64,000 nucleotides of DNA from Hepsetus odoe (GCA_017165825.1 CM029369.1:9734841-9798840), one strand, 5' to 3'. Numbered from the stretch's first letter, positions 11,361-23,562 are shown. The notes: a model not told the origin generated them from the sequence alone. Made by a program: numbers and translations.

Positions 11361-12056
11361 AAGAGTACTAAGCCTGGCAATTACAATTAGATGCAAGAAA
11401 TAGGTTTTCATGAGTTTAATGCACACTGTTTTCTTGAAATAAATCTTCCTTTTTATACATTATACTATTTACAGTACTAAAGATACAGAACTATCTTTAA
11501 AACTATTACTACTACTAATACTAATACTTTTAATATTTTTGTATTTCTGTCAACACTTTAAAAAAAGTGTTTTAATAAATATTTAAACACAGACAACAGA
11601 AGATATGTGTGGTCTAAACACCTAAGACTACTAATGAAAAAGCTTTTAATTGTATTAAATGTAAATTTGTTACAAACGTTGTCCTTATAAACAATATTAA
11701 ATTCAGAAAGTAAAATATTTTACACAATTAATTAATTACATTTTGATTATTTATTTTGCTGCCCTTTTAACAGTCAGTTTTCATTGTGTTGACTCCACTG
11801 AATGTATGTGTGAGTGTGTGCGCGTCAAGCTAATATGCTTTATATTTTTATGTACTTGCGTTTATTCGAATATTGTCTTGCCTTCAGTACATTTGTACAA
11901 TAGTTCTGATTTCTAGAATAGGAATTGCACAGAAAATGCCATACAGATGGCAAAAAAAATAGTTTTGCATTTTCACCCTTTCCTTATCCCTCTTGCACAT
12001 GATTTGATTGTACCTTATTCATGCATTTTCATAAACTGCATTTTACTGTATTTGCA
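11361..12056. other. AT-rich DNA, nothing recognised
   Basis: Low-GC sequence with short ACT-rich runs near 11505-11530. No frame with family similarity was found. Confidence 0.5.
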
Positions 12057-12071
12057 ATTTGAATTGCAAAA
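12057..12071. promoter_or_regulatory. Palindrome-like POU/octamer element, second orphan
   Basis: ATTTGAATTGCAAAA differs at one base from the element at 19558 and at two from the known PORE-type palindrome ATTTGAAATGCAAAT. It is 0.57 kb before another copy (12625). The receptor it might once have served is not visible. Confidence 0.4.
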
Positions 12072-12624
12072 TGCAGAGGCTCTAGAAGAGATGTTATGTA
12101 CTACCCTTGCACCTGCAGAAAAGGTGATGAATGCTGTCTATTGTAAGCATTTACTATATCTCTAGAACAAAGCTCTATGAGTTTACCAGTAGCCACTAAA
12201 GTTAGATGTTGGAATGCTGCTGTGATTAACAGTTTGCTTCACCCACTAGAGCATCAGTGAGATCTGATACTGAAGTTGACTGAGAGCTTCTGAATCACAA
12301 ATGATGTATTTCAAAGGAATTTGTTGGTGCTCTATCACTCCAGAAAATGCATTTCCAGAGTCTTCTATTCTTCATCCTTAGACCTTCAGAATAACACAGT
12401 CATTCTTCTCAGTTTTTATTGTTTTACATTAATTACTAAAAATAGGTTATAAATAAAAAGCTTTAGCTGGGACAGGACTGCCTGTCACCATCTCAGGAAA
12501 ACTGGCTAAGAAAATCCATCCATTTACGCTGGTGTGTAAAAAGCTTTAGAAGGTAATAGGCCAGGGTAAATTCAGAAAATGTACTTTCCAGTGATCCCAA
12601 TCATTTATAATCACTGCATCAGCA

Positions 12625-12639
12625 ATTTGCATCGGAAAT
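12625..12639. promoter_or_regulatory. Palindrome-like POU/octamer element 3
   Basis: ATTTGCATCGGAAAT has the octamer half intact and the second half eroded. It lies 1.34 kb before the decayed receptor at 13983. Confidence 0.4.
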
Positions 12640-13194
12640 TCTGCTGCGATGGAAAATAACTTATCACTAAGCCTATTATGAGTGATAGATTTTCATAAGT
12701 TTCATTTTTCACCGCTTGCAGGTGTGAGTTCTTAGGTATATTTTAGAGACACAGACAGCACATTGAGAATCCTTCCACAAACGCAGTAAATATAAAATAA
12801 TGTAACTACAACTGTGTTATTAGGTTTTAAAGAACATCTAAATCACTGACTTACGCTTATAATTAGTAACTACTACTTCATCAGTAACTACTATGAAAAA
12901 AACATATGTGAGTGAGAAAGGAAACATTCCTCATTTTATATTATATAACAAAATACTATATAAAAATAATGATAAATAGAATGATGGAGCTGTATTCACA
13001 TCATTATACTTTTTTAAAACAAGTGTGTACACACGTAAACACGGAAATCTTCATGTACTTGGAATGTTATCTAACATGGCAATTTAATAGTGATTATTAT
13101 GCTGTTGGCACTATCCACAATAAAACATCTAAAGCTCACCAGTACTTTTTCCTCTTATCATGGGTTGAATCCATCATTTTCTGCATGTGCGTGT

Positions 13195-13279
13195 AGAGTT
13201 AAAATGCAGAGGTGTAATTTTGTTGCGGTTCACTGTGTGCTGTGCTGTGTACTCACAATGACAAGAAGATTCACTTTCA
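13195..13279 (+). mobile_element. SINE (type A) 3' fragment
   Basis: 'AATGCAGAGGTGTAATTTTG...CACTGTGTGCTGTG..ACAATGACAA' equals the 3' part of the complete SINE at 25005-25255. Confidence 0.55.
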
Positions 13280-13982
13280 TTATATTTACTACTGTTGGTT
13301 TCATTTAATTGTCCAATTCTTTCATTTTAATGTCCAATTCTTGGGTCAAAAATGTTGTTTTGCTTATTAACCAAAATTTCAAGAAGAAACAAGGCCAAAA
13401 TACCAAACAAAGAGAAGGGAGAGAAAGTCCCTTGACATGAAAGACAAAAAAAATGTCTTGATTTCTTAACTAGTGATAACCAAGAAAAAAATTAAAAAAT
13501 GGTGTCCCTCCTTCTACTCACAGTTTGCACAGCTCATACAGAGTAAAGTCAAGTAATACAATCAAATGGGTAAGTTTAAAAGGTTTGCCAACAGAAAAGA
13601 GTTGCAAAAAGGCGCATTAATTACATTCAATAAATAAACGTACAAAACACATGGAAATGAGACAGAAGACAGCAGTCTTTTGCAAGAGTTTTTATTGTAA
13701 ATAAATGACATTAAATTAATGTCTTTATTGTTTTACGATATATTAAGGCCAGTGACATTACACACGTGCTATTTGGGTATGGTTTCAATTAGATTTGCAC
13801 CTGGGCAATTTGCCATCAACAGCTTCTACTTTATTTATTAGAGGGTTAACAGACAGAATTACTAGAATTGATATATTTCAGCATTTAACTGATAACCAGT
13901 TGCCATGATAAAAAAAAAAGACAGCTCCACAGTACACAGTGCCTCGTAGTGACAATCAATAAGAAGAAGGGGAAAAAACAAA
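13280..13982. other. Intergenic, no gene seen
   Basis: A/T-rich with poly-A stretches. Only the upstream flank of the decayed receptor at 13983 can be assigned. Confidence 0.45.
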
Positions 13983-14848
13983 ATGAATCAAATCAAATTT
14001 TTAAATGTTTCCTTTTCTATTAGTCTTGAAGCTTTTCTTTCAGTCAATGTTCCTCTCTTTGTTGTTATGGACATCTTTTCCATCTCCTTTATGCTTTTTC
14101 CACCACAAGGACAATAGCTGAAACAACCTCTTAATGTTTCAGTAGGATCCCTTGTTTGATGCAACACTGCTCTTCATTTTTGCATGCTTTTATTTGTCAT
14201 CAGCCATTTTGACTATTTTTGGTTAAGGTTGGAAAATCCTGGTTTTAATTACCTTACAGCACAATGTTTGCTGTTTACCATGAGGACCAGTGTTACCTCC
14301 AGCCTGTGGCTGAATGCGTTCCACTATTTTCAGATTGTTCCTGCTAAACATATTTTCTTCATCTTGTTGAAAAAGAATATCAGACTTTTTTTTATTCTAC
14401 TTTAATCCTTGACAAAACCATCTTTTTGTTTGGATTTATTGTTATTGTTTTGCATTATTCATTAGTAATAATAGTAATCAAGAATATGATAGACTATGCA
14501 GTTATGTTAGACTTATTTTTTTGTTTGAGCTATTTTTTGATCAGTCTTTTCGCAATGCTGTCATCAAGCTGTGCAAATATTATTTACCTGAGAAGACACA
14601 TGAGCAGCATGGAGGAGAACATCACTACATCTCCACACATTTCAGTCACACATTGCTCAGTTTGGTTAATGGCTGATGATATTGCTTATCGTATTGTAAC
14701 ATCAGATTTTGACTCAAATCCCTATATACTTTGCGCAGTGATTTCTTTCTTTTCTTTTGGAATAAACATTAATTTAGATGTTGGCCAACCCATTTTCCAG
14801 GAGCAGATAGTTCTCCTTTGGCAAAACATTTTCAAATTATTGTATTGA
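13983..14848 (+). pseudogene. TAS2R-like receptor pseudogene (copy 3)
   Basis: Starting from ATG 13983 the family N-terminus is readable ('EAFLSVNVPLFVV'). In-frame stops follow at 14115-14117 (TAG) and 14157-14159 (TGA). The middle ('CLLFTMRTSVTSSLWLNAFHYFQIVPAK') is well preserved up to a stop at 14403. A frameshift near 14400-14426 restores the remainder: 'LSSSCANIIYLRRHMSSMEEN' and 'ISFFSFGININLDVGQPIFQEQ'. Most of the intracellular-loop-3/TM6 block ('LQRQ...TITGI') is missing, and the second extracellular loop is short. With two stops, a frameshift and a deletion it cannot make a seven-helix receptor. Confidence 0.85.
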
Positions 14849-15024
14849 ATGAAAATTATAACCCTTAAAAATGGAAAATGCATGAGTGGTAATAATAATT
14901 GTGAACTATAAATGTATTTTATGTCATTTCAAAGCAAATATTAATTTCTTATATTAATAAAATTGTTGTGTGCCATATGTGAATACATGTGCACCCAGGG
15001 TTCAGTGTACTATGCTATTTGCTT

Positions 15025-15230
15025 GGGTGCTGGTGGTCTACTGGTAGGATACGTGCCTATGAATCTATGGACCAAGCAGTTACAGGTTCAAATCCCAGCT
15101 CTGGTACTACCACCACTGGGTTCCTGAATAAGACCCTTAACCCTGAGTTGCTCCAGGGGGACTGTCCCTCTATTTAGGACATGGAAGTTGCTCTGGATAA
15201 GAGCGTCTGCTAAATAATGCAAATGTAAAT
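15025..15230 (+). mobile_element. tRNA-headed SINE (type B)
   Basis: Head 'GGTGGTCTACTGGTAGGATACG', B-box-like 'GGTTCAAATCCC', middle 'CACTGGGTTCCTGAATAAGACC' and tail 'GATAAGAGCGTCTGCTAAAT' with a TGTAAAT end. It lies just downstream of the pseudogene at 13983. Confidence 0.8.
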
Positions 15231-15570
15231 CTATTTTAATGCACAGACTAAAAGGGCAATTGAATCCCAAATGTGCAGAATAAGAGCCATGTGAGGTCAA
15301 CGACTTAATTAATCAATTAATTGATTTCTGAATTTTTTAGTTTTTGTCTTGTTTGTTAATGGCTCAAATATCACACTTTGCCATGACCAAAAAGGTTAGT
15401 TGGTAGTCCTGTGTACACCTTGTCCTAACTGTCAGTGTTAGAATCCTCTTTTAAAGCATAGGGGCAAAAGGGGAGGAACTTTGTGGATTTTATGAGTAAG
15501 AGAAATGAGGCACACATTTGACAAAAAAAAAATTCTGGGTTAATAAAAAATAAAAATCTTATGTAACTAC

Positions 15571-15628
15571 ATGACAAAGTCACAAGCAGGTATATATATA
15601 AATATATACCTGCTTGTGACTTTGTCAT
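15571..15628. repeat. Perfect 27-bp inverted repeat (hairpin)
   Basis: Positions 15571-15597 are the exact reverse complement of 15602-15628, with a 4-base loop. The arm starts ATGACAAAGTCACAAGCAGG and ends in an alternating TA run. It is intergenic and unrelated to the SINEs here. Confidence 0.9.
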
Positions 15629-16029
15629 TGGTCTTACGAGATATTGGACAAAGTAGAGCATGATGTATAATTTGATTTTGCTGTGGTTCAAAAAGCTATG
15701 GGTTGATTATAATTTAGAATCTTTTGCTAATTTTCAGTCGGTTAACTGAACAAAAAGCTTTATCAACAGGCACTCCATCACAGGAAAATAAGTATGACCA
15801 GCGAACCTAAAATGTCACTGACATTATGTGACTGAATTTAACTGAGCACACAAGCATTAAGCTGATCACTAGAAAACTGGCAGAAGAGAAATCCAAAAAT
15901 GGGCAAAGCTTATCCTTTCACTAGGTCCTATCCAGAGATAATATTGTTTCCAATTGGAATACACTAAAGGAAAACTAGAGACAACAGAAGCTCTGTTTTT
16001 GAGCCACCAGTGTTGTTAGCCTTCAGGGT
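15629..16029. other. Intergenic, no gene seen
   Basis: Non-coding DNA between the hairpin and the RTE element; nothing recognised. Confidence 0.45.
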
Positions 16030-18882
16030 GCTGGTGGTAATTGGACTACTGTTGGACAAAGGATAAGATAGAGAAGAGGAGGAAGGCATGTCCAGAGGGA
16101 GGAGGAGAAAAAGAAGGGGAGGAGAGTAGAAGTGAAGGTAGGAGCTTTGAATGTTTGCAGCATGACTGGTAAAGGTAGAGAATTAGTTGACATGATGGAG
16201 AGAAGTAAGATTGACATTTTGTGTGTGTAAGAGGCTAGATGGAAGGGTAGTAAGGCCAGGTGTATTGGAGAAGGGTTTAAATTGTTTTACCATGGTGTGG
16301 ATGGAAGGAGGAATGGAGAAGGTGTTATCCTGAAGGAAGAGTATGTGGAGAGTGTTTTGGAAGTAAAGAGGGTGTCAGGGAGGGTGATGAGTTTGAAACT
16401 AGTAATTGAAGGTGTGATAATGAATGTTGTTAGTGCTTATGCCCTGCAAGTTGGCTGTGAGATGGAAGAGAAAGAAGAATTCTAGAGTGAGTTAGATGAA
16501 GTAATAGAGAGTGTACCCAGTGGAGAGAGAGTGATGATTGGTGCAGATTTTAATGGTCATGTTGGTGAAGGGAACAGAGGTGATGAGGCAGTGATGGGTA
16601 TAAATGGTGTCAAGGACAGGAATGCTGAAGGTCAGATGGTTGTAGATTTTGCAAAAAGGATGGAAATGGCTGTAGTTAATACTTATTTTAAGAAGAGGAA
16701 AGAGCATAGGGTGATGTATAAGAGTGGAGGAGGATGCTCACAGGTAGATTTTTGCAAGAGGGTCAGTCTGAAGGAGATTGGAGACTGCAAACTAGTGACA
16801 GGGGAGAGTGTAGCTAAACAGCATGGGATGGTGGTTTGTAGGATGACCTTGGAGGTCAACAAGAAAAAGAGGAAAAGAGGAAAGTGAGGGCAGAGTCGAG
16901 GATCAAGTGGTGGAAGCTGAAGGAGGAGGACTGCAAGGTGGAATTCGAGCAGGAGTTAACACAGGCACTGGGAGGTGTTGAAGAGCTGCTGGATTCCTGG
17001 GAAACTACTGCAGAAGTGATAAGGCAGACAGCTAGAGAAGCACTTGGTGTGACATCTTAAAGGAAGAAGGAGGATAAGGAAGCCTGGTGGTGGAACCGAG
17101 AAATCAAGGAGTGTATACAAAAGAAGCGGGAGGCAAAAAACTTGGGACAGTCAGAGACATGAAGAACGTAGACAAGTTTACAAGGAGATTAACCACAGGG
17201 CAAGGACACAGTGGTGAATTGTATGAGAGGTTGGTAAGTAAAGAGGGAGAAAAGAACCTATACTGGTTGGCTAGACAGAGAGACAGAGCTGAGAAAGATG
17301 TGCAGCAGGTGAAGGGGATTAAAGATAAAAATGGAAATGTACTCACAGGTGAACAGAGCATGTTGAGCAGATGGAAGGAGTACCTTCTCCAGTTGATGAC
17401 GGAAGAGAATGAGAGAGAGAGAAGATTGGATGATGTGAGGATAGTGAACCAGGAAGTGCAGCAAGATGGAAGACAGCACAGAGAAGAGGATGAAGAATGG
17501 AAAGGCTGTTGGACCGGATGACATACCAGTGGAATCATGGAGGTGTTTAGGGGAGATGGCTGTTTAGTTTCTGACCAGATTGCTTAACACAATCTTGGAA
17601 AGTATGAGGATATCTGAGGAGTGGAGACGAAGTGTACTGGTACCGATTTTCAAGAATAAGGGTGATGCACAGAGCTGTGGTAACTACAGAGGGATAAAAT
17701 TGATCAGCCACAGCATGAAGTTATGGCAAAGAGTAGTAGAAGCTAGGTTAAGAAAGGTGAAGAAACCTGAGGGTGTTGATGGAGAAGTACAGTGAAGGTC
17801 ACAAGGAGTTGCACTGTGCCTTTGTGGACTTGGAGAAAGCATATGACAGGGTGCCTCGAAAAGAGTTGTGGTTTTGTATGAGGAAGTCAGGTGTTCCAGA
17901 GAAGTATGTGAGAATAGTTCAGGATATGCATGATGGCAGTGTAACAGTGATGAGATCTGCAGTGGGAGTAACAGGTGCATTTAAGGTAGAGGTTGGATTA
18001 CATCCAGGATCAGCGCTGAGCCCATTCTTGTTTGCAATTGTAATGGACAGGTTGATGGACGCAGATAGACAGGAGTGCCCGTGGACGATGATGTTTGCTG
18101 ATGGCATTGTGATCTGCAGTGAGAGTAGGGAGCAGCTTGAGGGGAACCTGGAGAGATGGAGATATGCTCTAAAGAGGAGAGGAATGACAGTGAGTAGGTC
18201 ATAGACAGAATACATGAGTGTGAATGAAAGGGAGGGAAGTGGAGTGGTTAGGATGCAGGAAGAAGAGACAACAAAGGTGGAGGAGTTTAAATACTTGGGA
18301 TCAACAGTTCAGTGTAACGGCGAGTGTGGAAGAGAGGTGAAGAAGAGAGTGCAGGCAGGATGAATTGGCTGGAGAAGAGTGGCTGAAGTGATTTGTGACA
18401 GACAGGAATCAGCTAGAGTAAAAGGGAAGGTTTACAGGACAGTAGTGAGACCAGCTATGTTGTATAGGTTGGAGACGGTGGCATTGACGAAAAGACAGGA
18501 GGCAGAGCTGCAGGTGCCAGAGTTAAAGATGCTGAGATTTTCGTTGGGTGTGACAAAGTTGGACAGGAGTATATTAGAGTATATGAGTATATTAGAGAGA
18601 CAGCTCAGGTAAGACATCTTGGAGACAAAGTTAGAGAAGTAACATTGCATTGGTTTGGACATGTCCAGAGGAGAGATGAGGATTATATTGGAAGGAGGGC
18701 GTTGAAGATGGAGCTGCCAGAAAGAGGAAGTCCAAAGAGGAGGATTAAGGACATGGTAAGAGAGGACATGCAGATGGTTGGTTTGAAGCAGGAAGATGCA
18801 GAGGACCGTAAGAAATGGAGATGGTTGATCCACTGTGGTGACCCCTAAATGGGAGCAGCCAAAAGAAAAAGAAGAAGAAAAG
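16030..18882 (+). mobile_element. RTE-type LINE retrotransposon, nearly full length but dead
   Basis: An apurinic-like endonuclease domain is readable ('VGALNVCSMTGKGRELVD', 'MIGADFNGHVGEGN'), broken by a stop near 16228 and further frame breaks. The RT follows at about 17580-18204: 'PIFKNKGDAQSCGNYRGIKL', 'FVDLEKAYDRVPRKEL' and 'PGSALSPFLFAIVMD'. The catalytic FADD box reads 'MMFADGIVI', so one aspartate is lost. About 80 bp before 'KAYDRVP' appears deleted. The C-terminal blocks 'MHWFGHVQRRDEDYIGRRAL' and 'GSPKRRIKDMVREDMQ' lead to a GAA-rich 3' tail. Several fragments elsewhere in the window derive from this family. Confidence 0.85.
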
Positions 18883-19557
18883 GACCATAAGAGAGAACTG
18901 TAGCCTTGAATGGCTACACTTCTTCTGCCACATTTTCTATCAATATGAATACCATCAATATGAATACCAGGACCAAAAGTTTTCCTTGCATAACATTTCC
19001 TCGAGAATCAGACTGTACAACCAGCTTACCCCAGCCTGACCCATGCTTCAAACAATCACAATAAGATCAGGGTAAATTGCAGATTTAGTACTGATATGAC
19101 ATTAACCTTGAAAATGAACTCCTATTAGACAGTAACTGACCTAATGTTAAGCTGTCTCTGGTAATTTCAAGTTTCAAAATCTCTTAATCAAACACTCAAT
19201 GACTGAAATTCTGAGAACAAAAATTAATGAACAGAAAATCATAATCATTTAATTTAAGAAAATGCACGTTGCGCATATATAATAAAACATTTAATATTAA
19301 ATGTAATATATACAAATATTAAATGTGGCAACATTTCCCATTTTTCTTTCTTTCCATAATGAATTAAGCAAATTAACAGTAAATGAGCATTACAAATAAA
19401 GAAGTGTTTTAAAAACATGTACTTATTTACATTTAGAAAACTTCAATAAAACATAATTTGGATTTTCTAACATATTTTATCTGGATGAAAGTATAAAGCG
19501 TGGCAGTGTAAATGTTCTGTCACATTTATTCTGTGCTCTTAACCATTATGTTGGTGG
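18883..19557. other. Intergenic, no gene seen
   Basis: A/T-rich. A small direct repeat 'AATATGAATACCATC' occurs at about 18940-18968. No coding signal. Confidence 0.5.
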
Positions 19558-19572
19558 ATTTGAATTGCAAAT
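19558..19572. promoter_or_regulatory. Palindrome-like POU/octamer element 4
   Basis: ATTTGAATTGCAAAT is one base from the PORE-type palindrome ATTTGAAATGCAAAT. It lies 461 bp before the ATG of the pseudogene at 20033. The following bases ('AATGAAAGTGCGTTCAG') resemble those after the element at 27418 ('AATGGAAGTGCGTGCAG'). Confidence 0.5.
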
Positions 19573-20032
19573 ACAATTCAAGTAATGAAAGTAATCCAAG
19601 TAATGAAAGTGCGTTCAGTTATCTTGGTCTTCAAATAAAATTTCATCACAGCAGTCACATTATCTAATCTGGTTCTGAACATCTATTAGCAGCAACATGA
19701 CAGAAATGTTTAATTCCCCTGCAGCATGCGTGATGAAGGTAATCTTGTTGCAGTGGGTTGTTGCTTCATCATAAACCAACACTGAAAAAACATTAAGGTG
19801 ATTTGTGTCCTTGGTTTTGCATGAATAGTGATCACTGGGACAGTGAGATAGGACAGTTATTTTTGCAGCAGTCCTGTCCAGTCTGAGGTGAGCAACAGAC
19901 CTTTTGGGGCGTGACATGAACCGTCCTCTATTGAGGAGGCAATAAAGAACCAGGCAATTTGTTTCCTCCTAAAGGAAGAATTGTTTGCACAGAGAACATA
20001 TTCATCTGCAGTTCAGGAGGACAAGGTTGGAT

Positions 20033-20960
20033 ATGGATGATTCTTTTTCAAATTTCTCTTTGAAATGAGCAGGGAAATATGCTTGCTGCAGTGAATATCC
20101 CTGGTTCTGTTTTCAGCATGAACCTGAAATGTCGTTGTCTTTTGATGGTTTTTCTACAGAAAGCTGAACAGAGAGACCAAAACATCTTCACAGTTTTGCT
20201 GATTACTGGTTGGATGCAACATCATTGTTCATGTCTGCATTCTTCTGATGGTCATAAATAACTTTTTTTATACTTTCGATGCATTTTAGTGTGGTGTTTG
20301 TTCCACTTATTGCACTTTATACCATGATGACCAAAGTACACCTTCTCACTGGCTAAACGTCTTCTACTGCTTCTACATTGTTCCTATCCAACATGCCTAC
20401 TTCATCTGGTTGAAGAAAAACATTGCAGTCTTCATATACTCTGCTTTGATTGTAAGTGCAATGGTCTGTCTGCTGGGAATGAGTGTAAACATCGCATGCA
20501 TAATAATCAGTGATCATTTAAATGCATCAAGTCACACAGATTGAATGGATCTTAACAATTCAGAACAAGCATCTTTGCCGTCAATGACATTGCTCTTTTT
20601 TCTTCTGGTCTTGTGTGATGCTATATCAAGTTGTGTGACTGGTGTCTTTCTGTGGAGACATGAATAACATGGTAATAGCCATGCCTTCACTCCTCGTCAC
20701 GCACGCCAGTGGAGCATAAAGATGACCACATAAGCGCCAGTTCAGGCTGTCCTTCATATATCACCTGCTCAGCTTTGTTTGCTATAGATTTACTAATAAT
20801 TTTCTTGTATCACCTGGTACTTTGATATGAAAATGAATTTACTCTTGCAATTATAATATCTCTACTTTTTTGGGACAACTATTAACTCCGTGTGTTAATC
20901 AGTCACTGCTCCGGCAGAGAGCTGTTCATGTTTGGCAAAAATTTTAACTATTTTTTCTAT
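20033..20960 (+). pseudogene. TAS2R-like receptor pseudogene (copy 4)
   Basis: The original ATG (20033) is followed by a TGA at 20066-20068 and repeated frameshifts. Family segments appear in alternating frames: 'LAAVNIPGSVFSMNLK' (TM1), 'LNVFYCFYIVPIQHAYFIWLKKNI' type sequence near 20350-20425 (TM3/loop 2) and a decayed 'FLWRH' region near 20650. The TM7/C-tail equivalent ends at about 20940 ('RQRAVHVWQK'). The 5' flank 'ATCTGCAGTTCAGGA' is shared with the copy at 27856, indicating a recent duplicate pair. Confidence 0.8.
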
Positions 20961-21177
20961 CCAGCAAAAGGAACAGTTTGGTCCACTATTTTAGTCTGTC
21001 TGAATATAGAGAACTCAGTTAAACGTTTTAGACAATGCAATGCTGGAATATTTGCAATTTTTAACAATGCTAATTTATCTTTTTATTATTTTGTTACAAA
21101 ATATTTGAGTGATGAGTGACATTTTATGTAAAATCACCTAAACATGGTCAAAAATTGTTAATGACTTATTTGCTGGT

Positions 21178-21388
21178 GGGCAGCGTGGCCTAGTGGTTAG
21201 GGCATTTGGAGGATTGATTGAGGATTGGGGTTCAAACCCTTCCCAGTGGGTTGCCTTGAGGTACCCATGAGCAAGGTGCCGTCCCCATCACTGCTCCCCG
21301 GGCGCTTTCAATAGCAGCCCACTGCTGCACATGTGTGTATGGGTGAAATGCAGAGAACGAATTTCCCATTTGTGGGATTATAAATAAA
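21178..21388 (+). mobile_element. tRNA-headed SINE (type A)
   Basis: A-box-like head 'GTGGCCTAGTGGTTAGGG', B-box-like 'GGTTCAAACCC', body 'GGTTGCCTTGAGGTACCC..TGAGCAAGGTGCCGTCCCC' and a 'CCACTGCTGCACATGTGTG' end. There is no cloverleaf potential as a functional tRNA gene. Confidence 0.8.
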
Positions 21389-23033
21389 GGATTGTTATTT
21401 AAACCAAACTGATTAGCAGAATGTTTTGTCTATTTTTATGATTCATGTGGTTGACTAAATATGTTTTTTTGTTTGTTTGTTTGTTTGTTTGTCTCCACAT
21501 TTGGAAGATATTGAACAATAACTACTTGATGCTTGGTAATGCAACATTAAAAAGTTATATTTCATTTGATAAAGTGAAATAGGGACACTGTAGAATTATC
21601 ACACACTCCAAGTCATTTTCTTTTTCACTCTGTCATTTAAGAAAAAGAATTTGAGGAAAGGAATATGCTAATCAAGTACCAAGTCTCAAGAAAGACTGAA
21701 AAAGGCCACTGATCACTCTGTCACTTGCTGTTTCTCAGGGACCAGATTATACAAAACTCATCCTGGGTCACTACTATCATCAGAAAAGGATCCCTGCCAA
21801 CACCATCATCATCATCATCATCTGTCATTGCAAGGTGCAGCACCCCAAAGTCATACACAAAGCTATGAATATGACTTCAACAAGAAATGATTATATCATA
21901 ATAATTTAATCTTCTTTTAGAATTGATTTTAAAATTCTTTTTTTTTTAATGAAATGGCATCTTTTTATGTTACAAAATGCCTGACAATACACTCCTAACA
22001 GATCCAAGTTCTACAAATGTTGATTTAAAGCAAGTTGCTGAAATGAAAGCTAAAAAGACTGCAGCTGCCTTTCATTTTTTATACATAACTCCAATGTTTA
22101 CCAATTAACGTGTTAATTGTTAATACCAATGTTCATTTATCATGCAACTTCAGTTCGCACTTATACAAAACCAGCAAACATTATTTAACAGACTTTTTCT
22201 CTAATACTTTATTATTATCGCCTTTATTTTGTAACTGGCGTGATTCCACTCCTGAGCACAGTCAGACACACTGAGAGGGGCTCAAGAGTAAGAACTGAAC
22301 AGACCAGGAAGAGCTTGTGACCAAAAGAGCCAAAGCTGTTGGTTTCTGTCTACATAACTTAGATATCATACTATTTATATACATTTAATTGTAAATGATT
22401 AATGATTAATTATTGCTATAAACAGTGTTAGAATTAGCAGACTCATTCAATAGGAACTATAACGTGCTAAGTGTGTTCTGAGCATTTTTAAGATATTGAG
22501 GATTAACATGGGATAACTGCTCCGTTTCCTGCAGTCACTGAACAGTGCAATGGCATGAAAATGAAGCAGATTCAAATGGGTCCGCTTGGTGCATTTGTGT
22601 TGTCACCAATAGAACCCTTATAATTAGCTTTTGACTTTGACAGTAGAACCTTTTTTTCTAGGTAGAGCTTTAAAAACTATCCCACACAACTCAGAAACCT
22701 ATGATTTTAAGGACAAACCTTTACTCTGACAGAAACACATAAACACTCAAGTTCTCTTATGACAGTATTTTAACTATTAATACTAAGTCTCTAGGCTTTA
22801 TTAATTATTTAAATGTTGAGTTGAAAATGGACTCTCCAGATTTCAGATTACCTACGGCTACATTACGTTCAAACATAAAAGTATATGTGATGATGATGTA
22901 ATCTTTAATAATAATTTTTTTTTAATAATAATTTTTTACGTATGCATTGTTAAATGTCAATTGTTCATAACCGATATCAGTAATGCAAATGCCTGTTTTA
23001 CTACACATGCCTGCCATGCATCACTATAAAATA
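21389..23033. other. Intergenic, nothing recognised
   Basis: Contains a (GTTT)n run at about 21468-21492, a short (ATC)n run near 21805-21822 and poly-A/T stretches. A bare octamer ATGCAAAT near 22984 lacks the palindromic partner half. Confidence 0.5.
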
Positions 23034-23235
23034 GGGTGGTGGTGGTCTAGTGGTAGGCTACGTGCCTACGGACCTATGGATCCAGAGGTCTCCGGTTAGA
23101 ATCGCGACCTCTGGCACTACCACCACTGGGCCTGAGCAAGACCCTTAACCCTGAGTTGCTCCAGGGGGACTGTCCCTGTAATTAGGACATGGAAGTCGCT
23201 CTGATAAGAGCCTGCTAAATGCCAGAAATGTAAAT
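23034..23235 (+). mobile_element. tRNA-headed SINE (type B)
   Basis: Head 'GGTGGTCTAGTGGTAGGCTACG', middle 'CACTACCACCACTGGGCC', 'TTGCTCCAGGGGGACTGTCC', and a tail with a small deletion ('GATAAGAGCCTGCTAAATGCC'). Confidence 0.8.
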
Positions 23236-23323
23236 AAAATACAATAAACCTCTGTCAAGAACAAGATATGGGAACACATCTTGTTAATTTTTTAAAGAAA
23301 CCAAATCCAAAACAAGAAATAAA

Positions 23324-23562
23324 TCCATCCATCCATCTATTTTCCGCCGCTTGTCCGAAACAGGGTCGCTGGGGAGTGCTGGCGTCCAACCCCGCACACA
23401 CAGTGCGAGGACGGGACGATCCTGACAGGTCACAAACAACGCAGGAGGAGCACAGGACGGTACCTGCCTGCTGGCACCAGGAACCCACTAGGAAGGGGTT
23501 TGAACCCCCGATCCTCCGATCATGTGGCCGACGCCCTAACCCCTAGGCCACCGCTGCCCCCC
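23324..23562 (-). mobile_element. tRNA-headed SINE (type A variant)
   Basis: Read on minus: head 'GCAGCGGTGGCCTAGGGGTTAG', B-box 'GGGTTCAAACCCC', and end 'GACAAGCGGCGGAAAATAGATGG' with a GGAT repeat. The same 3' end occurs in the nested SINE at 50823. Confidence 0.75.

Noticed and set aside
17104..17538. Minus-strand frame of 144 codons
   Set aside because: Antisense shadow of the RTE retrotransposon.
19660..19917. Minus-strand open frame of 85 codons between an upstream element and a receptor pseudogene
   Set aside because: No recognisable domain, no splice context and no counterpart before the other receptor copies; treated as chance.
21178..21230. Possible tRNA gene from A-box and B-box sequences
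   Set aside because: The boxes belong to repeated SINEs; no cloverleaf with an anticodon stem is formed.
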